Shown here: positions 41,777 to 54,140 of the stretch, in pieces
Position numbering within the stretch: the first letter of the stretch is position 1
Layout: every line of letters begins with the position of its first letter
NCBI RefSeq assembly: GCF_000220395.1
Contig: NW_004086321.1
Coordinates: 1 to 64,000 of the forward strand
Reading direction: 5' to 3'
DNA length: 64,000 bases
Origin: Ichthyophthirius multifiliis
Lineage: Eukaryota > Ciliophora > Oligohymenophorea > Hymenostomatida
Translations under genes and position numbers: made by a program
Notes under the pieces: generated by a model
Databases searched by the model: none
Told to the model about the DNA's origin: nothing
What the model saw: the letters and a program-made list of their open reading frames with translations, nothing else

Positions 41777-43285
41777 TATATTTTTTATATTTTTATATTA
41801 ATTTTTTTATTTTGTTATTATTTTACATTAAAGCAATATTTGCTTGAGGAATTTATTTATTTATATCTATTTAATTTAATTCAATTTTATGCTTATACTT
41901 ATTTCTTGCTCTTATTTCTAAAGGATTAATTAAATTAATTAAAAATCCTTAACTAATTTCTAAAAAATATATATATATTTATATATATATATAAAAAATA
42001 TTTTTTTTTTAAAATATTATTTACATTTATCATCAAAATTTAATTAAATTAATTCTTTGCTTTTATTAATAAAATGAAAAGTCATTTCAATTTAAATTTG
42101 TCCTTCTTAACTACTATTTTCTATTCCAATTTATAATATTTTATTTTCAAACAATATAGCTTTGTTCATAATACATGCATATTTAAAGTTATCTAAATTT
42201 TCTCTGTTTTAATAATAGTTTTCGGATTAAAGAATATTCTTAAATAGAGAAACATCATAGTATATTTTCTTTTTTTCTTTTTATTAATTTTTGTTTTTAT
42301 TCATTCCTATCAATTTAACAATGGCATCGTCTTTTACAGGAGAAGAGTTAAGATTAAAATATAATAGTTTTTATAGATTTTCTGTTATATTAGTATTTTA
42401 GTAAAGTCTTTTTTAAAAAGTTAATTAATTTTCTATTTATTTAAAATTCTCCCTTATATTTTTATTTATTTATACGGATTAGTATTCTTCGAATAAATCT
42501 TTATTTTAAGGGTCATATAAAATACTATTTTCATTTAATATTTATCTTAAATATTATAATTCTTAAGACATAGTTATGTTTTGGCTTTATATTGTTGAGT
42601 TTTATTGCATTATTTGTTGTTAAGATTTATGTAATTTCTTGTTTTCTTCAAGTATTTAGTCCATTTCTTATTTTAATTTATTTTATGATTTTATTAAAGT
42701 TATTAACTGTTTTTGTAATTCTTAAGTTTTTTGATTTTCTTATTCTTTCAATTCATTTTTTTCATTAATTTCCTATTTTTTTTAATTTACATTATTTTTA
42801 AATATATATAAATATTATTTTTACTTATTTTAACAGTATTATTTGTTATTAAAATTATTTTAGTATTTCTTATTGTTGACTATTTTCATTCTTTTTATAT
42901 TTTTTTTTTTATAAAAAAAAACATTTTTTTATTACTATATTAATTTAATTTTAAATGTTCTTAATAAATTTAGATTTAGCTCTTCCTGATTTAAGAGGTG
43001 AAAAATAAAATGGATCTTAATTAAAATCTTGGTTTTATATTATACATAAATAAAATTAATTAATAATTTCAAGTTTTTTATCTATTTATTAAATATTTTC
43101 AGAATTATTAGATTAAGCTTTTTAGATGATAAATAATTTTTTTTATCATAAATATATTATTATATAGTTTATTCTTAATTTAAATTATAATATAAATCAT
43201 CATTATTATTTTATTGCTATTTAATTGTTTATTGATTTTAAAATTATTATTATTAATTTTCTTTAAATATTTATTATGAAAAATC

Positions 43286-43320
<35 letters not shown>

Positions 43321-43663
43321 TATTATATTATTATTATTTTTATTATGTTGTTAAAAATTTAAAAAATATCTTATTAATTTTCTTTAGGCTATTATTATTA
43401 TTATTCTTAATTAAAAAAATCAAAAATTTCATCAGCAATTTTGGTATCATTATTTATATATAAATAGGTTTCAGAATTATTAGATTAAGCTTTTTAGATG
43501 ATAAATAATTTTTTTTTATCATAAATATATTATTATATAGTTTATTCTTAATTTAAATTATAATATAAATCATCATTATTATTTTATTGCTATTTAATTG
43601 TTTATTGATTTTAAAATTATTATTATTAATTTTCTTTAAATATTTATTATGAAAAATCTATTT

Positions 43664-43694
<31 letters not shown>

Positions 43695-45766
43695 TTATTA
43701 TTATTATTAATTATTTTCTTGTGTAAAAATTTAAAAAATATCTTATTAATTTTCTTTAGGCTATTATTATTATTATTCTTAATTAAAAAAATCAAAATTT
43801 TCATCAGCAATTTTGGTATCATTATTTATATATGAAATAGGTTAATCATCAAAAAATTGATCTTGATAATTATTATTTTGAATTTTTTATATATTTAAAT
43901 TTTCTTATTGTTATTGTTATATTTATTTTTATGTATTTTATTTTTCTTTATTTTATTTTTAATATTATATATTATATCCTTGATTAAATTATTCGAAAGT
44001 GTTTTGACTATTTTGTTATATTTAATCCTATGTATTTTAATTTTTTTCTTTTTGAGTAGTTTTATTATTTTATAATTCATTTTCATCAAAAAAATTACTT
44101 TCTTAAGGAAATTAATCGAATCCAAAATCCTATTAATTATTTTATTAATCTTATTATTAAATGTCATTATTATATTATTCTGTGTATTTTTAATTTTAAT
44201 TTTATACTTATTGTTCTTAATTGTATGTAATTTCTTAGAATTCATCTATTTATTAATTTATTACTTATTTTTAATCATTATTAAAATAGTTATCATTTTA
44301 TTCATTGCCATAATATTATTATTATTAAAAAAATTAGTCTTATTATTGATTTTCATAATTATATTATTTTTATTAATCATTCTCTTCGTAATATTATTCA
44401 TTTTGAAAATTTTAAATTTACTAAATTTATGGTTGTTAATTATTTTCTTAATAATGATTATCTTAAAATACTTATTGGAATAAATCATTTTATTGATTCA
44501 TATCATTACCTTAATATTATTAATTATTAAATACTTAATTTTATTAATCAATATTTTAATTAATGTCTTCTAAATTATTATCTCCAAAAATTTATTGTTA
44601 TTAATTTTCAATAATTTCTTGCTAATAAAAATTATTCTCATTCAAATTCTAATTGAAATTTAAAGTATTGCTAATTTCTTATTAAGAAGGAGGTTGAAAA
44701 TTAATATTATTTTAACTTTATTATTATATATTATTTATATTTTATGATTAGTTTACAGAAAAATTATTATCATTTTCAAAAACAGGATTTTCTTCTTAAT
44801 GTACTTAAATTTAAGGCAATTAATTGTTTATTTTTTATTATTATATATTTTAATTCTATAACTACTATTAATATTATAATTATTATTATTATATTTATAA
44901 TTATTATTATTATTCTAATTATTATTACTAATTTATTTCATATTATTATTATTATTTTTATTATTCAAATTAATCAAAAAATTAATCGTGATAGCTTTCA
45001 TCATTTTGTTAATAAACATTATCATCAAACGGGTTATCGTTTTATATTTATTGATTTTAAATAGCATTTTATTATATTTCTTATTGTGTATTATTTAGTT
45101 ATTGATGTTATTATTAAATTTATAATTAATTTTATTAAATTTCTTAATTCGGATATTAATTCTATTACTGCTCGAATTAAGATTATTAGTTTTCTTCGTA
45201 TTCAAAATTAAATGGGTTGTTAATATTACTATTATTATAAGGAATTTATTCTATTTAAGATTGAAAAGGATTATCAAGCGTTGCTTGCTGAATTTGACTA
45301 TTTGAAAATTATTATTATTATTAGAATCGTTATTTTTAAATTTATAATTATTGCTATTATTATTATTCTGATTATTATTATTGAAAAGATTATTTAGTTT
45401 TTTATTATTCATTATATTATAAATTTTATTATTATTCATGTAGTTATTTTTATTATTCCATTTATTATTATTCTAATAATAATTATTATTGTTATATTTA
45501 TTATTATTAAAGTTATTACTATATTTATTATTGATTTAAAAAATCATCTTTTTATTTATTTGTATTTTATTATCTTTATATCTGATTGTCCCAATCATTT
45601 TATCCGAAACCATAATCAGTAAAAATATCATTTTATTAATTTTAAACGTTAAATTATGAGAAATCATCAAATTAATTATTATTTTATTATTATGATTTAA
45701 AAGAATTTGAAATTTAAAAATTATCTTTTTATTATAGTTATTATTGTTTTTATTTATTATATATTA

Positions 45767-45831
<65 letters not shown>

Positions 45832-47170
45832 TTATTTAAGAATATCATTCGTATAATAATTTCTTTTTTTAATTATAAAAATATTTTTTTTACTATATAT
45901 ACATATTATTTTACTTTAAATATTTCAATACTTATTTTTTTAAACTTATTACATAATTAGTAACTTATATTTTATTTTTTGTCAATTTCTCATTTTCACC
46001 AATTATAAATTCAAGTAATTCCTTACTTTCAAAAAGTTTCGATTACAAAATCTCATTGTTTTTACTTTAAGGTAACCCTAATACTGTATTTATTAGAGTC
46101 TCTGTAATTTTCTAATTTTATTTAATTAAAGGCTTTATTAATTATTATAAATCTTTTTTTTTAAAAAAATTAAATATAAAATATAGACTTAAAAAATATT
46201 TAAACATTCTATCGTTAAAATTTCATTTTCTTATTAATTAATAATTAATAATTTCTCATCTATGTTTTACAAAAACTTATGTAATCTTTAAGATTCTATA
46301 TCTAGTTCTTATACATTTATATTTATTATTTATTATGAAGGTTATATTTAATTATCTCCTTTTTAAGTCAATCTATTTTATGATTCAGTATTTAATATTT
46401 CACCTTTTTACGTTTCCTCTGTATATTTATTTGTATAATCTATTTTTTTTTATTAATTATTTTTAATTTCTTTAAGTTCATCTTGAAAATTCGTTAGTTC
46501 TTTTGGAAAAATAACTCCTTCTTTTAATAAATCTTAATATAATTAATTTAATGCTTTTATATTTGGAAACAATATAGGCCAAGCTTTAATACATTCTATT
46601 AATAAAAAATAAAAATCATTTGATGCATCTTTATCTATTTTTATTTTTGTTAAGTTTCTTTTTTTCTTTTTTTTTATATAAATAAAAAAAACCTTAATCT
46701 TTTCCAAATACTGTTTCACCTCGCTTAGGATCATTAGATTTAGAATTATGTAATGCGTACTTAACAAATATTTCTGTTAAATTTTCTGCCGTTAATTATG
46801 CTAATTATTTATTATTTGATTATATTGTTGATTTTAAAATCTATTTTTTTTATTTTTAATTTTGATAATAGTGTATGGTATGTAATTTGTTTGTTTGTTT
46901 TTTTTTAATTTTATACTTATAAAGCAAAATATTTTTATATAGCTTTTAATTGTTTATTTTATAATGTCTATTTTACATTTTTTACTATTTATTTACAACA
47001 TTAGCTATTTTTTATTTTTTTGTAGTTAAATATATAAATTTATATATAAAATATAAATATTATATATATTTCTACATATCTGATGCATTTTCTACTAAAG
47101 TAAATATATTTTCATAATAAGAATCTTGATTTTATATACACTAATTAAATATTTTATCATAATTAGACAT
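41318..47170 (-). CDS. VHS - Gln/Asn-rich - coiled coil - alpha-adaptin-like ear protein
   Basis: Probable clathrin-traffic adaptor. ATG at 47168-47170 (MSNYDKIFNQCIQNQ). Residues 1 to about 190 look like a VHS/ENTH-type superhelix (LVENASDIQCCKQIVKNV, LLIECIKAWPILFPN, then LKEGVIFPKEL), split by introns 47005-47075 and 46841-46916. A helical segment follows (QQLIKPLIKQNQKITETL; introns near 46153-46205 and 45863-45945), as a GAT-like domain would. About 2.4 kb then encode Gln/Asn-rich disorder with poly-Asn, three NPF motifs and many Phe/Asp motifs (DYGFGQNDWD, DQFFDD). Next come DPF (43008-43016), a coiled coil (introns 42891-42935 and 42773-42824), and a C-terminal ear: LFENKILQIGIE, IPITITKLIKYEF, FKNIWKQM. 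This resembles the AP-2 alpha appendage (LFENDVLQIGV, LPITLNKFF, FFQRWKQL). TGA is at 41318-41320. A tandem duplication at 43099-43845 disturbs the frame in one copy. Treating it as one gene is an inference: no usable ATG precedes the coiled coil. Confidence 0.65.
43099..43845. repeat. 372-bp tandem duplication in the Gln/Asn-rich coding region
   Basis: Copy 1 (43099-43470) and copy 2 (43471 to about 43845) are almost identical over their length, differing in trinucleotide-run length and at single bases: T8 at 43137-43144 versus T9 at 43509-43517, plus changes near 43330-43360. Copy 2 keeps the long Gln/Asn frame; copy 1 meets TGA in that frame. Confidence 0.85.
45770..45830. repeat. ATT/AAT trinucleotide repeat
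   Basis: About 18-20 units within the VHS-ear gene; poly-Asn in the frame that continues into the downstream Gln/Asn-rich part. Confidence 0.8.
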
Positions 47171-47536
47171 TTTCAAAACAAATATTTATTATTTTTATTA
47201 TTTATTTTATTTTATAAATTAAAATAAAATAAAATTAATTCTTTTAAAAATACATTGTTAAAAATAAACAATATATTAAATATTAAATTATTTTTTATTT
47301 GCTTTTTTGTAATAAATTTTAATTATTTAATTTAATAAAAAATAATATTTATTTATAATATAAATTGATATTATATATATATATTTTATTTATTAAAAAT
47401 AAATCGTATTTAGGAAAAATTAAAACTTATAAAAAAATGTAAAAAAAAAATTATTAAAAATTTTATTTCAAAAATATAAGATTATAATATAAATTATATT
47501 TATTAAAATAAAAAAATAAATAAATATATATTTAAA
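47171..47536. promoter_or_regulatory. Divergent intergenic region
   Basis: 366 bp between divergent start codons of the VHS-ear gene and V-ATPase E. Both promoters must lie here; no specific site was recognised. Confidence 0.4.
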
Positions 47537-48450
47537 ATGACTTCTACCTATAATCCTTAAGAAAGAGTAGCAGAAATGACAAAAGCAATAGAATGGAAAG
47601 CCAATCATGTATCATAAGGAATTATTGAGACAGGAAATGCTGTTTATAATTAAGAATATAATAAATATTTTGATCATGAAAAGCAAAAAGTGATTTCCGA
47701 ATATTATAAAAAAATGGAATAAGTATAATCCTAGAAAAAAATGTAAACAACTAGTTTTTAATAAATAAAATTAATTATTTTAATAAAGTGAACGTTCATC
47801 TGTTATTAATGAATGTAGATTAAAAAAAATGACTAGAAGATATGAACTTTTAGAAACTTTGAAAATAGATGTAAAAAAACAATTAGAGAGTTTAATTTAG
47901 AATAAGGAATAATATAAAAAATTACTTAAAGATCTTATTATTTAAGTATAAAAATAAAATAATAATAAGATAATATTTAGAATAAAACTTTTTTTTTTTT
48001 TTTTTTTTTAATATAGGCTATGATTAAATTAATGGAATAAAATGTTGAATTGTAATGTAAAAAAGAAGATTTGGATTTAATATAAAGCATTATTTATGAA
48101 TGTGAAAGTAATTTTAATACTTTAGTTATTAAAGAATGTAAACTTAAAAACTTTAATTGTAAAATAAGCATTAATAAAGATTATTTTCTTAATGACAAAA
48201 ATAAAAATATGTAAAAAAATACGAATATAATTAATTTATATAAAAATAATATAAAATACCTATTAATTCCTTTTTTTTGTATTATTATTAAAGATTAGGA
48301 GGTGTAGTTATTAGTTGTTATGATGGAAAAATTGTTTGTTCAAATACTTTAGATGCAAGAATCGAATAATCATTTTAAGAATTTTTACCAGAAATTAGAA
48401 ATGGACTTTATCCTGATTTTAATAATGATGGAGGAAAAGCTAAAATTTGA
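47537..48450 (+). CDS. V-type H+-ATPase subunit E
   Basis: Peripheral-stalk subunit of the vacuolar proton pump, linking the V1 head to the membrane sector. ATG 47537 to TGA 48448-48450, with introns 47743-47788 (46 nt), 47946-48016 (71 nt) and 48211-48293 (83 nt). The coding length is exactly 238 codons, so 237 aa, the usual size for subunit E (about 226-233). The N-terminal half is a long charged helix (MTKAIEWKANHVSQGIIE; RSSVINECRLKKMTRRYELL). The C-terminal globular part ends with the family block LGGVVISCYDGKIVCSNTLD followed by ARIEQSFQEFLPEIRNGLY (relatives: GGVVLSNLDGRIVCDNTLDARLE). All three introns are placed by frame and conserved sequence, so the model is strong. Confidence 0.93.
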
Positions 48451-50247
48451 AAAAATAAAAAAACTTTTTGATGATTTTTTTTTTTTTTTATAATTATTTG
48501 TTATATCATCTTAATAAATAAAATAAATATTTTTTATTTTAATTTATAAAATCCTTTATTCCTTTAAATAATTTAAAATATACATTTAACTTAATATTGG
48601 TTATTATGATTTTTTACAAAAACATAAATATTTATATATATAATGCATTTAATATAAAATATTATATTTATTTTTTAATATGAAATATATAAAATAACAA
48701 TAATTTTTTTTTGTTTTTAAATAATAATTATTTCAATTAAATTATATAATATATATGTTAAACCTTAAATATTATATTATAAAATAAGTTTATAATTAAG
48801 AATATTATATATTTATCATTAAACTTTAAATAAAAAATTTATATTTCATATTATTTATTTAAATAAAAAAAAATGAGATTTTTTTATATTTTTTTTAAAT
48901 ATTATAATATCATAAAGACACTTTAAAAATTTATTTATTTAATTTATAAAAAAATAAAAAAAAAAACTGGATTTATCAATTAAATAAGAACCAATATAAA
49001 ACAGAAATTCTTAAATATTAAATTTTCTAAAAAAAAAAATTATCATAAAATAAAAAAATTAGTGATTATAATTTATAGTTAATATATTGATATCAGAATT
49101 TTTAGAAAGTTAATTTAAGATAATCTTGATAAAAATAAAAAAAGGGAAATTTTTACATAAAGATGTTCTTTATTATTTATTATATGATAATTATTTTAAG
49201 GAAGATTTTTCATTGTTAAGACTTAAATAATATATTTTTTTATATAGGTTTTATATTCTAATTATTATTATAGGGCTATTAGCTTGTATTTTTAAAATAT
49301 ATAGATATTTAATAAAAAATCTATTTTTTCTTTATTTTTAATTTAATTTGTGGTATCTCATAATGAAAAAACAATAAAAAAACCTAAAGAAAAAAAAATA
49401 GAAACAAAATATTGTTATAAAAAAAAATAGAAATAAAAATGTTTAAAATATCTTAAATATATTAATAATAATTAAAAAATATCATTTAAATCAGTAATAT
49501 ATTGTAAATATGAAATTCTTAAATATCTATTAATTATTTTTTTTAAAAAAAAGATATTTTAATTTAATATATATATCTATAATTTATTATTTTTTATTTA
49601 TATAGCATTATTAATATATAATTTCTTTTTATTTAAAATTAAATTACAGAAAAAAATGCTAAATCATAGTAAATTATTAGTTTTAAAATATTATTTAAAA
49701 TTTTATAAAGTTTTTATTTATAACAAACTTAAATTTCATAATTTTAGTTTTAAAAATTTTAGTTACTTAGAATAAAATATTGTTTATAATACAAATTTTC
49801 AATGAAATTTATTTATCCTATAAAAGAAAATCATTTTTATTTATATATATTAGAATTTTTTTAAGCTTTTTTTAATATACATTAACATAAAAAATAATCA
49901 TTTAATTTTAAATTTTGAGAATTTATTAGATCCGTAGATTATTGGTAAAAATAAATTGTAATCATTTTATAATAATTATTATTAAATAGAAATATAAAAC
50001 AATTATTAAAAGTATTTCTTATTATAATATTTTTTATTTATTTAATTTTTTTTAATAATTAATATATTATTATTCTAAAAAAAAAAAAATATATTATATA
50101 ATTTAAAATATATATATTTAATAATAAATTTTTTAGTATTTAAAAAAAAAAAAAATATAAAATATTTAATATTGATCTAATATATATATTTTATAAAAAA
50201 AAAAAAAATTAGAATTTTATAATTATTAATAGATAAAAATTGTTAAT

Positions 50248-50293
<46 letters not shown>

Positions 50294-50627
50294 ATTTTTA
50301 ATTAAGTAAATTAATAATTTTTATTTAAAATATTTATATTCAATAAATTAATTTAAATTTTTTAAAGATAAATAATATATTATATATTTAAATATTAAAA
50401 AATATAAAAAAATCATATATTTAATAAAAAAAAAACATTTTTAATTTATTTATATATTAAATTAAATTATAGTATAAAGGAGGGAATAAAAAATCTTATA
50501 TAATAAAATAAATAAAAGAAAAAAATTAAATATATATATAGATTATATACTTATAAACTATAATTAAAAAAACATTATGATTAAAATATATAAAAATTAA
50601 TTAAATCTATTAAATTAAATAAAAAAA
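48451..50627. other. Long intergenic AT-rich region
   Basis: 2.2 kb, the largest gap here. It consists of A/T runs with an (AT)n tract at about 50253-50290. A slightly less A+T-rich patch at 49060-49330 has short open stretches on both strands but no start, splice pattern or protein-like composition that I would support. Confidence 0.55.
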
Positions 50628-50991
50628 ATGAATTCTTAATAAATAGATAGCGATATAAAAATAAAAGTAGGAAGATTAACAATTCTAAAAAAAAATTCTA
50701 AAGAAAATTAAAATACTAAACTTAAAATAAAAAGATTTAAAGGAACAGGAATCTATAAAAAAATAAAATTTTCAAGCTAATCATTTACTTTAAAAGAAAA
50801 ATTAAATGAAAGAATAAAAGGGACTAAAAATAAATAGCTTAAAAAAGGAGAAGATGGAAAATGGTAAAAAGTTATAGAATAGCCTAAAAAAAAAATTTCA
50901 ATTTAAAATTTAAGAAAAAATGTAAAATTAAAATAAATAAATATTGAACATAATGAAAAAAATAAAAACTACTAAAATAATATTAGTATTA

Positions 50992-51042
<51 letters not shown>

Positions 51043-51970
51043 TATTAAATGAGAGCAAAAATATTTTTAATAATAAAATAAATAATATTTATAATTAAAA
51101 TAATATTGAAAATAAAAATAAAAATAATATATTATAAGGATAAATTTCTTAAGATAGTCCTATAAAAACATTTAATTATTCTGAATCTTTAACAAGTTTA
51201 GATAATAATTAATATAATAACTAATAAAGGATATTTTAAAATGCATTTCCAATTTTGATTAGTAATTTAAATAAAAACACATAAAATGAATATTTACTCA
51301 ATATTATTTAAAAATATAATAGCAATATCGTTCATATTTTGGTATTTATTTTTACATTATTATTATATTTAAATTTATAAATTTGTATATATTTAAAAGA
51401 TATAAATCTTTATATTTATTTATATCTTTTATATATATATATTTTTTTAATTTTAAATAATTAATATATTAACTTATTAATTATAAAATTTTATAAAAGA
51501 GAGAGCAAGATTAATTAGATATTTGTGTTATATATTTTGATAATGAAAGCGCAGCCTTATAATCTATAAGTAATTAAAAAAATATATTAAAATAAATTAA
51601 AAATATATTATTTTAAAAATTTATTTATTTTTTAGAATTATTAAACGGAATAACTTTGTAGAAAAATATTATAAATGCAGAATTAGCTTAATAAGAAAAT
51701 TAATAAATCTAAGTTTAAAATGAAAATTAATAAAAAAATTACCAAAGTTCAAATGATAGTAAAATTAATTAAAATAATAGTTATTAAAATTCCGTTAATA
51801 CTAACTTTTTTAAAGCATAAATATAATAGCATTTAAATAGAAACGAATCAGTAAGTAAAATCTCTTCGAGTAATTAAGTAAATGAAATGTAATCTTAAGT
51901 ATCTAGATTTTTAAAAAAAGGTGATAAGAATAATTATAATTAAAAAATAGAATTAAAAATAAATAGATGA
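50628..51970 (+). CDS. RRM-domain RNA-binding protein, possibly ALY/REF-like
   Basis: ATG 50628 to TGA 51968-51970, with introns 51342-51499 (158 nt) and 51570-51635 (66 nt); exactly 373 codons. The N-terminal half is basic and Lys/Gln/Asn-rich (GTGIYKKIKFSSQSFTLKEK) with an Asn run coded by an AAT repeat (50997-51043). A single RNA-recognition-motif-like domain follows at about residues 205-280: strand 1 FPILISNLNKNT, RNP1-like ICVIYFDNESAALQSIKLLN, then GITLQKNIINAELAQ. Aromatic residues of canonical RNP1 are partly replaced. The rest is Gln/Asn/Ser-rich. The layout (basic arm, one RRM, basic arm) recalls ALY/REF export factors, but the conserved N-terminal UAP56-binding box was not seen. 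The RRM call is moderate and the ALY/REF guess weak. Confidence 0.6.
50997..51043 (+). repeat. AAT trinucleotide repeat (poly-Asn)
   Basis: About 15 AAT units within the RRM protein gene, encoding poly-Asn. Confidence 0.85.
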
Positions 51971-52587
51971 TGAAATAAAATTTTAGGAAAAAAAATATAA
52001 ATAAATAGCTGAAATAATAATAATTTAAAGTATATTTATTTATAATACTAATTGACAATCATATTTTAACAAAAAACTTAAATTTATTTTTTATAATTAT
52101 TAGTTTATGTTTTAAATTTTTTTTAATATTAGCAATTTTATAAATTTATGTATTTTTATTTAATTGAAATAAAAAAAATTTAAAATTTAATTTTTTATTT
52201 TTTTAAAAAATAAAAATTATTCCTTTAAAATGTATTTATAATACTTATAATTTATCAATAATTTAAAAAATATAATTCATTTTATAACATTTTTATAATA
52301 ATCAAGATAATTTTATATATAAAAAAAATATATAATATAAAAAAATTTAATTAATTATTATAATGGCAAAAAAATTATTTAAAAAAACAAAAAAATATGT
52401 TCGTATATATATATATTTTTATTTAATTTTAAAAAACTTTATATATTTTTATTTAATTTTAAAAAACTTTATATATTTTAATAAAAACAATCTATATTTT
52501 AATAATAATCTAAAAATATAAAAATATATATAAAATAATACAAAGAATTAATATATATAATAAATTAAATATATATAATAAAAACAA
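51971..52587. other. Intergenic AT-rich region with short direct repeat
   Basis: 617 bp of A/T-rich sequence. A roughly 33-bp direct repeat lies at about 52411-52478 (ATATATTTTTATTTAATTTT unit start). No gene seen. Confidence 0.55.
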
Positions 52588-53803
52588 ATGGAAAAAACAA
52601 TAGCAAAAACTGTACCAATTCGTACAAAAAACATAAAAAAATACTACCGAGTAATAGCTGAAGTAGGTTCAGGTACATATGGTCGAGTATACAAAGCTGA
52701 ATGTTTAAAAACTAAATAATATGTAGCATTAAAAAAATTCGAAAGTAAAGACGAGAAAATAAAAGAAGATGGATTTCCTATAACAGCAATTAGAGAAATT
52801 AAATTATTGAAACAATTAGATCATACACACATAATAAAACTACGTGAAATAATAGTATCTAAGCCTTCCGAAAGAAATGATTTTCGAGGCTCTACATTTT
52901 TAGTATTTGATTACATGGACCATGATTTTGCAGGATTACATAGAAATAAGCTTCATTTTAACCTCCCGGAATTAAAATGTATAATGTAATAGATATTATT
53001 AGGAGTTCAATATTTACATTAAAAGAAAGTAATACATAGAGATTTAAAAATAGCAAATATACTCTATAATAATCAAGGAGAGGTGAAAATAGCAGACTTT
53101 GGTCTTGCACGTCTTCTAAATCCTTCTTAACCTAAATATACAAATAAAGTAGTCACTTTATGGTATAGAGCACCTGAATTACTTTTAGGAGCGAGAGAAT
53201 ATAGTTCTTAGATTGATCTGTGGAGTGTAGGTTGTGTTTTTATAGAATTGGCTGTAAATGAAAATCTTTTAAAAGGAGAAAATGAATCTAGATAAATAGA
53301 AAAAATATATGATTTATGTGGATCTCCAGATAGTAAAAGTTGGCCTGAAGCACAAAAATTATAATTCTATAAAGATTTAAAACCAAGAAGGTAATTCGAA
53401 AGAAAATTAAGGGAAGAATTGTAAACAAAAAAAAAGATTTGGATATTGAATTAATTAATCTAATTGATGGAATTATGGTCTTAAATCCAAATAAAAGGTT
53501 TAATGTAGAATAGTGTCTAAATCATAATTACTTTAAATGTGAACCATTACCATTAGAAATTAATTAAATGCCAAAAATAAAAGAAGAATGTCATGAAGCA
53601 TTACTTAAAAATAGTAAAAATAGACATTAGGTATTAATGTCTTAAAAAAATTAATTTGTAAAAAGATAATCAAAGTCACCAGATAGAATACCACCAATTG
53701 GAAAAGGAAATAATATATATGTAGGATCTTTTGCTTTTGATAAATAAAATAAAAATAATAATAACAATATTAATATAAATAACAACAATAATAATAATAA
53801 TAC

Positions 53804-53850
<47 letters not shown>

Positions 53851-54075
53851 TTAATAATAATAGTAATAGTTTATAAAATATAAATTTTCAAAAATAAAAT
53901 AGTTTAAATGGATATTAAAGTGGAATAATGAATTTATAAAATAAAAAAAATTTATAAAATAATAACAATTTTAATTAATAAAAAAACAATTAAGGATATA
54001 AAAAAAATAAATCATATACAAATATAAATAATGATAATATGAATAATGATCTTTAAAATATATAATAAATATCTA

Positions 54076-54140
<65 letters not shown>

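Noticed and set aside
43099-43845. Mobile element or CRISPR-like array
   Set aside because: Only two near-identical tandem copies, no spacers, no terminal inverted repeats and no transposase; it is a coding-region duplication or artefact.
43895-44488. Asn/Lys/Ile-rich ORFs on minus and a Leu/Ile-rich ORF on plus
   Set aside because: Out of frame with the Gln/Asn-rich reading that continues for more than 2 kb and carries the NPF motifs.
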